Below, in pieces: positions 45,575 to 55,466 of a stretch of DNA of 64,000 bases. Position numbers and translations under genes: made by a program. The DNA lies in assembly GCA_015501055.1 (NCBI GenBank), contig JADNYV010000171.1, positions 1 through 64,000 of the forward strand, in the 5' to 3' direction. The notes below the pieces were generated by a model that worked only from the letters and a program-made list of their open reading frames with translations, was not told the origin of the DNA and did not search any database. Each line of letters opens with the position of its first letter. Within the stretch, counting starts at the first letter, position 1. Source of the DNA: Mucidula mucida. Taxonomy: Eukaryota > Basidiomycota > Agaricomycetes > Agaricales > Physalacriaceae.

Positions 45575-46275
45575 GATGAGTGGGTAGCTTCGGGGCTTTG
45601 GGTTTATGTATCCTTCCGAAATGTATTCGCGGTCGATTCATATGATCACGTCTATGCAGTTCGCCGTAGAAGAGTAAACCGTGATCGACAGTCGGATGTA
45701 TTGAGATATCTGTAAATGCACCGCCAAATCGCGCCAAGCACCGCACATCCTGATGGCAATGAAAAGCCGCCCACTGGAGGAATTGAGGTTGTTGAGGGAA
45801 ACCAACACTGCCGTGCATGGTTTGTCCAGGAAGGAGGTCTGACAACAGAAGTTTCAAGACTGTAAGACAACCCGGAGCCAAATGTAGCGTGATGGAGGTT
45901 CGAAGCCAACAGGATAGACTTACATAATGGTGTTCTACGAGGGCAAGGCCCTGGCGAAATCCGCCACAGGAAGGCGCGCAGTCATCTTGGGAGCGGGTAG
46001 CTGAGTGCTTTGTCGTCGGAACCTGACATGGGCCAAGCAAAGACCTGGGTGTACGCCATCAGTGCGTTGACACCGATTCAGAGTCTAGCGTAATGTGGCC
46101 TTAAACATCCCCAGTTAGTTTGATAAAAGCGCGTACTTGCAACAGGGAGAAGCATACCTGATCCCGACCGCACTCTCAGGCGTATGCTGCAGATCGAAGT
46201 GGTGGCAGCTCTCACAGACGAGTGTGTCATCGACCTTGAAGACCCGTACTACGCGTATGTCAGAGCGCGGTATCA
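45575..46275 (-). other. Upstream segment with leader exon MIPRSDIRVVRVFKVDD
   Basis: At 46,163-46,273 the frame MIPRSDIRVVRVFKVDD, then TLVCESCHHFDLQ, is open, unlike in the left arm, and is followed by a donor-like gtatgc. A diverged relative of this exon lies at 54,645-54,752. Downstream frames (45,522-46,040) could not be joined with confidence. Confidence 0.4.
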
Positions 46276-46526
46276 TCTGAGCTTAGCATGAAATAGTGAC
46301 GAAACGTCTAAAAAGAACAGCAGCTTATCGTCATGAACTGCCTGATGAGCCAAGCAGCGAGTATCGAGTTAGAAGCCAAGAGTTCAGACTCCATATGTAT
46401 GTCCAGCAGAAGTTAAGGGCGCCCGTTAGAGCACCCTACACTTTGCGGACTGTTATCCCTTGCAAGCACCTGTCAATTGTCTCGAAATACATGGGCTTTA
46501 TCCCAGTATCCGCTGCATGAATATTT

Positions 46527-47590
46527 TCAGCACAATGAAACCTCTGGCATCAAGCAACTAACCATGACCACCCCATACGGGAACGAATGAAACATATCCT
46601 GCAGCTCCGCGTTTGATTCAGGATCCCGCTTTGCAGCGATATCCCGCCAGGCCAGCATATGTGCTTCCGGTGCTACCTGGTCTAGGCTTAGAGTATCGGC
46701 GTTGAGCGTGGAACGAGCGGAATCTTTGCCGCAGAGTCCCATTGATGATGTATCAGAAAGGTAATATATCGCACGCTGGGTATGGTCTTCGCGACTCGGG
46801 GAATGGAAAGGAAGTTCTCGACCATCATGGCGTGTATCTAGAAGTAGGCACGTTACACACGTGGCAATACTAACGGAGGAGAATCATACCTTCTCGGAAT
46901 TACGACTCGCAAGGTCTATTGCTACTGCTCCGCCCAGTGAATGTCCGTAGAGGACCTAATACTGAGGGTCCGTGGGAACGTAATCCAACGCTGCCTGCGC
47001 GTCGCGTCGACGACCACGTTCAGAGGGTTTGCCTTGCGATGATGAGATGTAAGCGCGCGCCCACCCAGACGTAAGGGACTCGCTCGCGATACGAGACCGT
47101 CAAAGCGCTGGAACCAAGTTCCCAGAGATTGTATCCATAGGTCGTGAACGTATTGGACCAACTATGGTAGTTGTTTCCGTGGAATAGAATGATTGTGGCG
47201 CGCGCGGTAGGCAGTTTAGCCTGGTATTCGCATATGGTTAGACTCCAACGTTAGATTCAACGACGAGTACCTGTCTTAGAAGGTAGCACTTGAGGACGAC
47301 ACCATCCGACGTTTGTACATCCACCTCGATGTAAAGTATACCAGTCATACCTAAGCGCACGACATGACACCCAGCATTGGTAGACTCGAAGCCGCGGACC
47401 TATGCGCCTTTCGTCTTCGGAATCATAAGCGGCGGGGTATATGCAGGAGTACTGTCCGTGGCGTAAAATCTACAGCAGTAGCTGTGAGTACCATTCCGAA
47501 ACAACCGCTCAAAGAGTCTACCTTCGTGAATACGGAAAGCATGTATATTTGCAGTACTTTCTTGAGGTAGTTCATGGCCAATGCCAGGCA
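46527..47590 (-). pseudogene. Bem46-like alpha/beta hydrolase, right copy, broken
   Basis: N-terminus MAMNYLKKVLQIYMLSVFTK is longer than in the left copy. GKPSERGRRRDAQAALDYV is in frame here, where the left copy is shifted. However, a deletion has removed the end of that exon and most of the next intron, giving DPQY followed by TAG directly before VLYGHSLGGAVAIDL (about 46,960). The C-terminal part (LDQVAPEAHMLAWRDIAA) is present. So both arm copies are broken, but by different lesions. Confidence 0.7.
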
Positions 47591-47849
47591 GTTTTGACCA
47601 TGGCTGTGAGTGTGTGAGTTCGATATAGGCGGGACCGATTGACAACGTGTTTGCGGCCTTGCAGGATCTAATTCTATCACAGCGTAGATCCGGGCTTAGT
47701 GGGTGCCACAACACTGCCAACATGCGATTGAAATCAAGAGCAACAATCGATACAGATCGCTTATACGCGCTCTATTGAGCGCCTCTCATCCGCGTGCGAA
47801 CGACGTTGTGGCGTTGGGGACATGATCATCGACGCCACCTTTCGGGAGT

Positions 47850-49418
47850 TTGCTTCAGATATGCTTCTTCGTCTGCTGGCACATGATTACACACCGCCTG
47901 CGCTCGTCTTCCTTCGGGCGACACGCCCGGCCCATCATCTGTAGCATACCATGACTGGATAGTCGACCTATAAGGGAGGATGAATGACCGTTTTTTGTTC
48001 AGGTAGAAATAATGTAAATGGGCGAGAAATGGAAGATGACATGCGAGGGGGCATCCATCCATTCACCAATCGCGTTTGCGTTCACCAACGACGCAAACTA
48101 TCCGCGTCTCGTCCGCGAGATGACGACCTCATATGTCGGCCCAACCTCGCCACCAACCAATTACACCTCATCCGCGACTACCAACCCGATGTCTTGCACA
48201 TTCTTGCGTAGGCGCCATCGACGAGATAGAACGTCCCATTGCAAACATCCTCCACGCAAACTGTTCTGCCATCCGAGTTGTACAAGACTTGGAACTTGGA
48301 AGACCTATGGTTGGACCTTGTTGTATGTGGTAATAGTCGGTTTGTAGATCTGAGATATGCAGAGGTTGGAGATCGGAAAACTCGTGGGGAATCTGTCAGG
48401 AAGAGGTGTTTGAACGAAATGGGGAGAGGAGTCTCCCAATGGTCATTGATGGAAATGTAGTAATCAGGCGGAACTGGATCGCACATGGGAACCACGATGA
48501 TGGCTTTATGCTCGACACTGGCGAAGGACACAGGTATCATGGGAGAGCATAACCTCACCATCGACGTCTATCCTACTGAAAATCCGGGGGGGGGGGGGGG
48601 GTGGGGTCGATGCGTAGTAAAGAGCGAGCAATAGGTTGAACCTGAGCCGACAGCCTGTATGATTTAAAGAGCAAAGGTGAAGGGCAGGAAACGTAATGAC
48701 GCACGCTTTGGAAAGTGGTGAACAAGACGATGCGGCAACAATCGTCCAGCATTCGCCATGCCAATATTTGCTCTCCGATTTTAGGAAAACTCTATTCGAA
48801 ATGTCAAAGGGTGATCGTTTATATAGAGCGCCCATAACTTACCAGGTCAAAGTGGCTGTAGAACAACGTCAGAAAGACAGTCAGTACAACTTACCAACTG
48901 CTTTACGAATAACATCGGCCGATACACCCTTGAGCTGTCGTAAACCCAATTTCAGCGCGTCTCTGCTGTCCGCGGGCGATATGTCAGGCCTTCGACTGCG
49001 TCGCCTCGAAAGAATCCATGATCCGAGTACGCAAAGCCGGGCGCAGCCTTTTCAATGCGATCGCCCGTTTCTTCTCCTTCTTCTGCGCGTCGTTGCGATT
49101 CTACAAAACGATGCGAGAGCCCATTTCGCGTGAGTCGATGCGACCTGCTGGTGAAGTCGGCGGTTAGGCAATACAGAGCGGTCGGTGGTCAACGCCAAGG
49201 AAGAAGAGTTGCCATAGTTGTATGGTAGAAAGTCCCGTTTGCCGATTCCCGATATTTCTTATGCGTGGTGGTCGTCGTCGCCGACGTTGAAGGTAGAAAG
49301 AAAGGCGCGATCCCGTCAACAGTTCAACATGATCGACCTGCCTTTGCTGGACCGATCGTTTGGCTGCTTTAACTCCGGCGCTTGCTGCCACAGTGCGCTG
49401 CTGCGCCTGACGACCGTG
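47850..49418 (-). pseudogene. Brr2-like helicase pseudogene, copy E
   Basis: Mirror of copy B: same joining of an N-terminal piece (DAVEGLTYRPRTAETR) to Sec63-domain sequence. The G/C run (about 48,587-48,601) is slightly shorter than in copy B. The end is shortened by a deletion near 47,850 so that the last Brr2 residues (QAVCNHVPADEEAYL) abut the spacer of the Bem46-like gene. Confidence 0.78.
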
Positions 49419-49791
49419 AAAAAAAGTAAGCAGATGCAAAAGTACATTGAATACTATGTACTTACAGATCTCTGATAATCGAACTATCCCTAACCGCCGG
49501 ACAACACTGTCAGGCATTAGCAGCAGTCGCAGTGACCAAGCCGACGATAAGGTGCTTCACATGAAGTATACGGTACACTTCAGTCTGATCAAGGAGCTTT
49601 TGTATTATGGCCAACAAACACGAAACTCGATGATCGTGCAGACGGTGTGTGCCGAATTGGAACATAGACCCACATTGATCGAGCTCAACCCGACACTACC
49701 CTGTGCTTTAGAAGTCCCACATAAAGTAATAATAAGCATCTTGGTATTACTACTAAGTTAACAGGGTATGAAATATCGAGAAGGATGATAG

Positions 49792-50641
49792 TCACGAAAA
49801 GACTTGCACACAGACTCGCGAAAACTTTTTACCCATCTTTACTGGTCTGAACACCTTCCTCTTCTTCGACGACAGATCTTCAACAAACAGCGATTCTTCG
49901 ACAAAGGGCTCAACCACTTCCTGTTCGAGAAGAGCGCACTCCTCGGGAACAAGCGAGCACCATTGTCTAACAAGTGGGGAAGGCTCTACGACACCGTCCC
50001 CTATGAAGTCGGCGGTAAAAGGCGCAGCTGTCTTGCGATGAAGGAGAAACATATCCGCTGAATTACGCCTGGCGTTCTTAATAGCCGCCTTCACATGGGT
50101 AGAAGTGGCGCGAGGGATGTGGAGCGATGTGGTAGACGCGGTGAAAGGAGACGAGATGGCAGTAAAGCTTCTGCGCGTCAAGGGACGTATCTCGTTCTTA
50201 GTAGTCTTCGCCAGTTTGATAAATGGTTCGCTGAGGGAAGCTGGTATACAGTGAGACTTCGCGCGGTTGAAGTATTAAGGGTAGACTTACCAGCAGACAA
50301 TCTGCGTTTACGCTTGTTTTCCGGTTCAACCAATGTTGAAACCGAATCAAGTGAGATATCCGACGCCTCCGTTGCCATGGTGTCAACTGACGAGCGCCGC
50401 GAACGACGCTGATTGCAGGTAGGCGACGGTGTACGACGAAACTCGGGAGCAGGAGGGCAGAGCGATGGAAACAGCTTATATGCAGCCACAGCGGCAACAC
50501 TCTAGATCGCAGATCAGAGATGAGTAAACGAGACGCGAAATATGAACGTACGATTGTGACGCCGGCTGAGCTTTGAATGACACCAAGTATGAGTGAGGTG
50601 TAGGAGGCACCGGAAGCAGAGTAATAATCTTTGGTCGACAT
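49792..50641 (-). CDS. Gene Z, unit 4 (249 aa, function unknown)
   Basis: Exons 50,552-50,641, 50,291-50,501 and 49,792-50,240 give the same 249-residue frame as unit 3. It has the unit 1 C-terminal variant (VEDLSSKKRK, KKFSRVCVQVFS) but keeps the T lost in unit 1, so it is the open partner of the broken unit 1 gene. Confidence 0.58.
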
Positions 50642-52018
50642 TGTGGTGATGGTTCAATTTTGGCATTACGCACCACTGGGAAGAGGTTTTTATACCAATA
50701 CCTTCAATGAGACAGTCTCTCTTGATTGACTGGTAGGGCAAAGGGTCTGGCGAATCCTACAACCAAGAGTCTGTAATCCTTAATCTAGAGCCATCCTGTG
50801 AAGCTGCATCTCGTCTGTGCTATGCAATACACAGATGATACTACTGCGTACTGAGAAGAACAGTTAGCGTACAGTGATTGAATGAGAAAAGTTCAACTTG
50901 GACCCACATACAGCGATCGCAGCTCCGTGGAGACTTTCTCGTTAACTCCGATGCAGTGCAAGCTGAGACACCGGAGAGATCTCAGCCCAACGTCGGGATG
51001 CAGCCTTCAGAAGCGCGTCTCGTCATAAGGCGAAGCGGTGCAAATATGTTGTTACCTTCGTGGTAAATCAACTTACCAACGCGCCTATATCCTTGTCTCA
51101 TCCAGGTCTGAACGCGAATTCGTGACGTGTTGACGAACATTGGGCCTGAACAAAAATGATTGAGAACCAAGCAAATGAAAAGAACATTTGCGCGGACAAC
51201 AAGCTTCGATAGTACTAAACGATTTGCCACGGCAACGTTTCCGAAATTATGCACGCCGCACTGGTCCTCGCTCGTGTCTTCAACCAGGCAGTTCGACAGA
51301 TTGGCATTGGAGAAAACAATCGGCCATTGAAAGTCGGCCAAGTAGCACAGAGGCAGAGGGAACGAGATACGTCAAGATGGCGTACTAGACGCGGAAAAAA
51401 TATATACACCATTACACACATGAGGCAGACTGGGAAGGGGTTGCATTCGGGTGTATCAGGCGAACGCGCTTGGCAGCTTGTCGAAGTTTTGGCAAGTTGG
51501 AGGAGTACGTTCTCAGTGATTAGAATAACATTAGGTCGACGTACCTCCATTAGCACTGAGGGCAGGCTTAAATGTATCCGTCAGGACAGCTTCCACCAGC
51601 CTCAGATGACTCTTGCGGATGACCAGTGATGAGGGATGAAAGCAAGCGTTCCGCGGACCGTGTTTACCGCATCATCATCAACTTTGGCTTATACTGAGCC
51701 GACTTGAACTTTGTAAAACATAACAATTTCTGGTCGCCCTACCAGCTTCCTTCCATCGCTTTCACTACCTTTTCATGAGATAGTCCTGATACGAGCTTCC
51801 CATTTCTGAAACCAATTTTGGCTATTAGTCCACCGGAGATATCTTCTTTCTCCAGTCCACTGCCAGGATCCACTGTGGACCCAGCTCTGAGTCCTACCGG
51901 CGGCATCATTTCACCGGTTGATAACTGAGACGCACAGGATTGATGTCTTGTCTATTACCTCTGACCGATCGACCTCGAACACATCTTCTCCTATGACGAA
52001 ACTAGACACTAGGATTGC
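50642..52018. other. Inter-gene segment of unit 4
   Basis: Counterpart of 9,752-11,206. It lacks the 88-bp block of unit 1, and has small local changes near 51,300-51,420 (for example an extra A run and 'tatatacaccattacac') that break the 148-codon frame seen in units 2 and 3. This argues that the frame is not under selection. Confidence 0.4.
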
Positions 52019-52026
52019 TATATAAA
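52019..52026 (+). promoter_or_regulatory. TATA box of gene P, unit 4
   Basis: TATATAAA, 82 bp before the start at 52,108. Confidence 0.5.
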
Positions 52027-52107
52027 CCAGTCCAAAAACCACGTTGAACCCCAATTCACCACTTATTGCAATCTTTGAAGTCCTCAACAAATCTAACTCT
52101 GCTTACA

Positions 52108-52919
52108 ATGGTCCTCATCATCAACAGTGTCGATGTGGAAGACTTCTCCTCACCTCCCATCGGCCCTATCCCCGCCCACTACGGCCCCCTACTCATCCCC
52201 AACACCGAACCGCGAGCACCCCACTCATACATGCAGCGCTCCGCCTTCGGGGATGAGCCCTTCGAATTCCGTGCTATCGATCCCTCCACCGTCGAGCAGC
52301 CCATGGGGCCTCTAGAGATCGCCCCAGGAGTCCTGGCACCCACTGCAGTTACTGGTCGACCGGCCCCTAAGCCTTCATCGCATGCTGCTGCAGAATCTTG
52401 GGATCACTTCCTCTACCGCCTTGCGCTTGCGACGACCAAGAATGTTGGCGCACGCCCCAACCAAATCAGCGATTTCCCTCCCGACTACCCACCGCGGTCT
52501 GTGGAACCTGATTACTCCCATCTCGTGTCGAAGAGAGATTCAGTGGAGACTTTACATCCGCAGTCGAAATCTACGGCTGTCGCTAGTGATGCGCCACCTT
52601 CGACAGTAGAGGAGATTTCTTTCTCCGCTATCCCAATGGCTTCGCAGAGGCAGTGTTCAAACGTCGTCGAAGTACGCAAGGCACGTCCGTCCTCAGTGAA
52701 GATCGCCCCAGCGACGAAATCGGCTCCGCTGTTGGGTAGCATCAGTGGACCAATACGATCTACTAGACGAACTGCTCGTGGCAGGTATGTGTGCATTTTC
52801 ACTGTGTCGTCTTCTTTTTACTCACCATACACTCCAGGTTCGCTAATACACTTCGAAGATTCAAAGGTTTTGCCACTGGCAAATATCCTTCAGAGCGCCT
52901 TTCCATTTCGCAGTATTGA
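52108..52919 (+). CDS. Gene P, unit 4 (252 aa, Pro-rich, function unknown)
   Basis: Exons 52,108-52,784 and 52,838-52,919 give 252 residues. The N-terminal part (VLIINSVDVEDFSSPPIGPI, YGPLLIPNTEP) is like unit 1, while from about SWDHFLYRLALATTKNVG onward it is like units 2 and 3. The switch from one type to the other inside one gene suggests gene conversion or recombination between units. All nonsense and frameshift sites of units 1 and 2 are normal here. Confidence 0.6.
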
Positions 52920-53053
52920 TAATAACGATCAGTTTGCTTGCTTTCACATCTTTTGGACCTTGTATATATACCCTTGGACGTTGTTTACTATATCGCGGAT
53001 ATTATACTAATAACACGAACTTTTTAAACTCAATTGGCTGTAGTGCAAGCATT

Positions 53054-53054
<1 letters not shown>

Positions 53055-53084
<30 letters not shown>
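53055..53084. repeat. CAA microsatellite, unit 4
   Basis: Ten CAA units, longer than the inner-arm copies. Confidence 0.8.
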
Positions 53085-53252
53085 ATACCGAAGTCAGTTC
53101 TTAATTTTGGCCGCGGATTCGCGGCATCTCGACATCTCAGTACAGCTGTTGTTAGAAAACGAGAGCGACGTGTCGATGAACGGCTGAGTTGGGAAGTTGG
53201 CGGGACTGCTGAGGTACGGAAAACCCGCAAATTCAAAACCGAGTTGTACTAA

Positions 53253-53595
53253 CTACTGACAGGGCTTATATACTCTACGTGTATATACCATAAATACCAA
53301 CTGCATGAAAACAAAGACAGTCGGGATACCTACGCTACACTGAATACTCGTAGGAGAGTACCTATCTATTAGCGCTAACTGCGTTGTTGTATGATACAGT
53401 ATCGTTACAGAGTATTCAATATTAATGACCATGACGAGGAGGGGGATGATGATGGAGAACGATACGTAGGAGTAACTAAAATCGTAGAAATTCGGAGTAT
53501 CTCGCGCGAGACAGACTAGAATTCTTGAACTTGGCAGTGCCGGGGCAATGATGATGACGATTCGTCTCGGCCCTAGAGACTAGTCCACCATGTAT
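53253..53595. other. Spacer matching the inner arms, without the MITE
   Basis: 53,283-53,595 matches 31,763-32,058. The 31,226-31,760 segment, including the 248-bp MITE, is absent and replaced by about 35 unrelated bases. No gene. Confidence 0.55.
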
Positions 53596-54196
53596 TCAAT
53601 AGGCGCTGCGCCTCCTGCCCATGTAGACAGCACCCTCCATGTACTCCATGACCGACGCGTCGATGGCGCCTTTGACAGGCAAATCATAGTTCGCGCTATC
53701 AGGCGAGGGCTCGGAGGATGAGGGGTTGGAGGATGCGAGCGAGGAGGCGTTCGTCAACGCGGGAGTAGGTGGCGACCTAGCGCGCATCAATTCCTCCTGG
53801 AGCACGAAGAATGTCGTGCCATTCTTCACATACGAGCCGGGTATAGTGTTGACCTCCGGCTTGACAGAAGTGAGAGCAGCTGGAGCGCGCTCGATTGACT
53901 GAGGGAAGTAGACAGTGCCCTTGTGCTTGAACGAGCCTGGGATGCCGCACTCGGTGCGTAAGTTTTCGAGGAAGTAAGTCGTGCCATTAACTTCGACCAT
54001 GGTGGCAGGGCGGTAGGAGATTGTAGGGGAGACAATTAGGCCGTTCGGCAAGCAATATACCGTGGTCGGTGCAATGTACGCTACAGGGCGTGCGTCAGCA
54101 GCAACGGAGCGGGAGTAGTTGTCGTTGTGAGCTAGAATAGGCTACAGTCAGACTTGAGAAAATTGAAGTAGAGAATAAAAACGTACTGGACATCAT
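53596..54196 (-). CDS. Gene X, complete copy (181 aa, function unknown)
   Basis: Exon 1 is only 10 bases (54,187-54,196, MMS), followed by an intron with gtacgt/ctag borders, and exon 2 is 53,596-54,131. Protein order: THNDNYSRSVAADARPVAYI, then a pair of related modules, each an IPGS[F/Y] turn with a following GT-aromatic strand (GIPGSFKHKGTVYFP and TIPGSYVKNGTTFF), a Ser/Pro linker and a C-terminal MEYMEGAVYMGRRRSAY. A third NGTTYFLE strand precedes them. No known domain. The very short first exon is inferred from the splice sites and could be wrong. Truncated copies of its 3' end lie beside the palindrome axis. Confidence 0.6.
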
Positions 54197-55466
54197 TGTA
54201 TCTAATCAAAGTCGTCGAGGTATGGCTTGCTTTGAGTGGGAGTAGTCGTGACTGAAGTGGTGCGGCGATGAGAGTGAGGAGAGACAGAAAGCGTGCGCGC
54301 GTCCTTTATATATCCCCCCGAACATGCACAATGGACAATATTGCGGTGTGGACCACAAGTGGCGTCGCTTCCATAAACGGCAATAGCAGTTCAAAGGACC
54401 TGACAATCAAATGCAGTGTGTCCACCACGCTGCCGTCATCCACAATGGCTACGCTGGAAACAATGGAGTTCTGTCTGACATGGGACACCACTTGCCTCGT
54501 ATAGGCGACAATGGGGTCGTGGACCTGGCTGTACACCATCAAATGCCGATCCATGTAAAATCTAGAGTAGGTCATGTGGCCCTACACATTTTAAGTCAAC
54601 TTAAAGGAAACGTACAGGCCATGCGCTAACTTTCTCCGACTGACCACACTCTCGGGCGCATCCCGCAGATTGAAGTTGGTGACGGCTTTAACAGATGATT
54701 GTGTTCATTGACCACAAAGACCCGTAATACGTGTATGTCAGAGCGCGGTAGCATCTGGGCAGTAGGTCCCTTGATTGCGATGAGTCTTGACGAAGCTCTC
54801 ACGCCGAATCCAGCTTTAGCGAATGGAGGAAGACGTAGCGGCTCAGAACATAAGAGATATACATAGTATCAGGGTGCCGAGAGACTACACTCCGGCCCAC
54901 AAGTGTACCCAGAGGATGGTGACACGACTGACTTGAATCCTGGCGGCGTACAAGCGGCGTAAGTACTGAACGCGCCCACGGTGACACGGCCAATTGAACC
55001 TTGACGACCGCAAGTAGAATGGCGGAAGCAATGGTGCAGGGTGCGTACTATTTCCATGTACAATGAACGTGTTGATCATATCGAAAGACTGTGCAGGTAT
55101 GCACGTTAGCTCACCAATCCATTTGGAACGCAACTGTCTTGCTCACTGGTTTGGGTTGGCAGTAAGTAATAAACAGGTTGTCATCCCGGAGCGTCGACGT
55201 TCACATATCAGCCCATGTGATAGTTATCAGCCCATGTGATAGTCCAGCCATCTGGTGCTTTACTTGAAAAAATCAAGTATTCACAGCGTATGATGCATAA
55301 ACTTAAAGCAAGGAAGGAAAGAAGTTGAGCTAGTAAGTCTACCGAGGCCCGGAGCCTCGGAGCGGAATGAAATGCCTGCCGACACCGGACCGCACTTGCC
55401 GCAATCTTTTCGGCGTCTCTCTTTACACCCATCATAATCATTAGAGTACGCGCTGTTAGCAGGAGC
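54197..55466. other. Intergenic region with a diverged leader-exon copy
   Basis: At 54,645-54,752 on the minus strand, MLPRSDIHVLRVFVVNEHN resembles the MIPRSDIRVVRVFKVD leader of the core segment. Flanking bases down to about 54,770 are also similar. A 19-bp direct repeat (tatcagcccatgtgatagt) occurs twice at about 55,206-55,244. Otherwise nothing recognised. Confidence 0.45.

Larger units (their letters stand above)
35183..52984. repeat. Right arm of the giant inverted repeat
   Basis: Mirror of 8,787-33,326 without the tandem transposon insertion and with several smaller indels, for example a net loss of about 560 bp around 47,850 compared with 13,980-14,620. Beyond 52,984 the sequence goes on to match the inner part of the arms (52,985-53,250 with 30,975-31,225, and 53,283-53,732 with 31,763-32,194) before becoming unique. 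The right flank therefore probably preserves the source of the inner-arm sequence. Confidence 0.92.

Noticed and set aside
8787..52984. The palindrome as a plain fold-back read artefact
   Set aside because: A pure read artefact would give identical arms. Here the arms differ by a 6.1-kb insertion, several indels and a strongly diverged patch. A head-to-head join of two haplotypes is not excluded, which is why it is listed as the main check.
52920..53010. Read-through C-terminus of gene P (304-314 codons)
   Set aside because: The extension runs through a sequence with perfect intron borders; the spliced form ends in a basic segment conserved in all copies.
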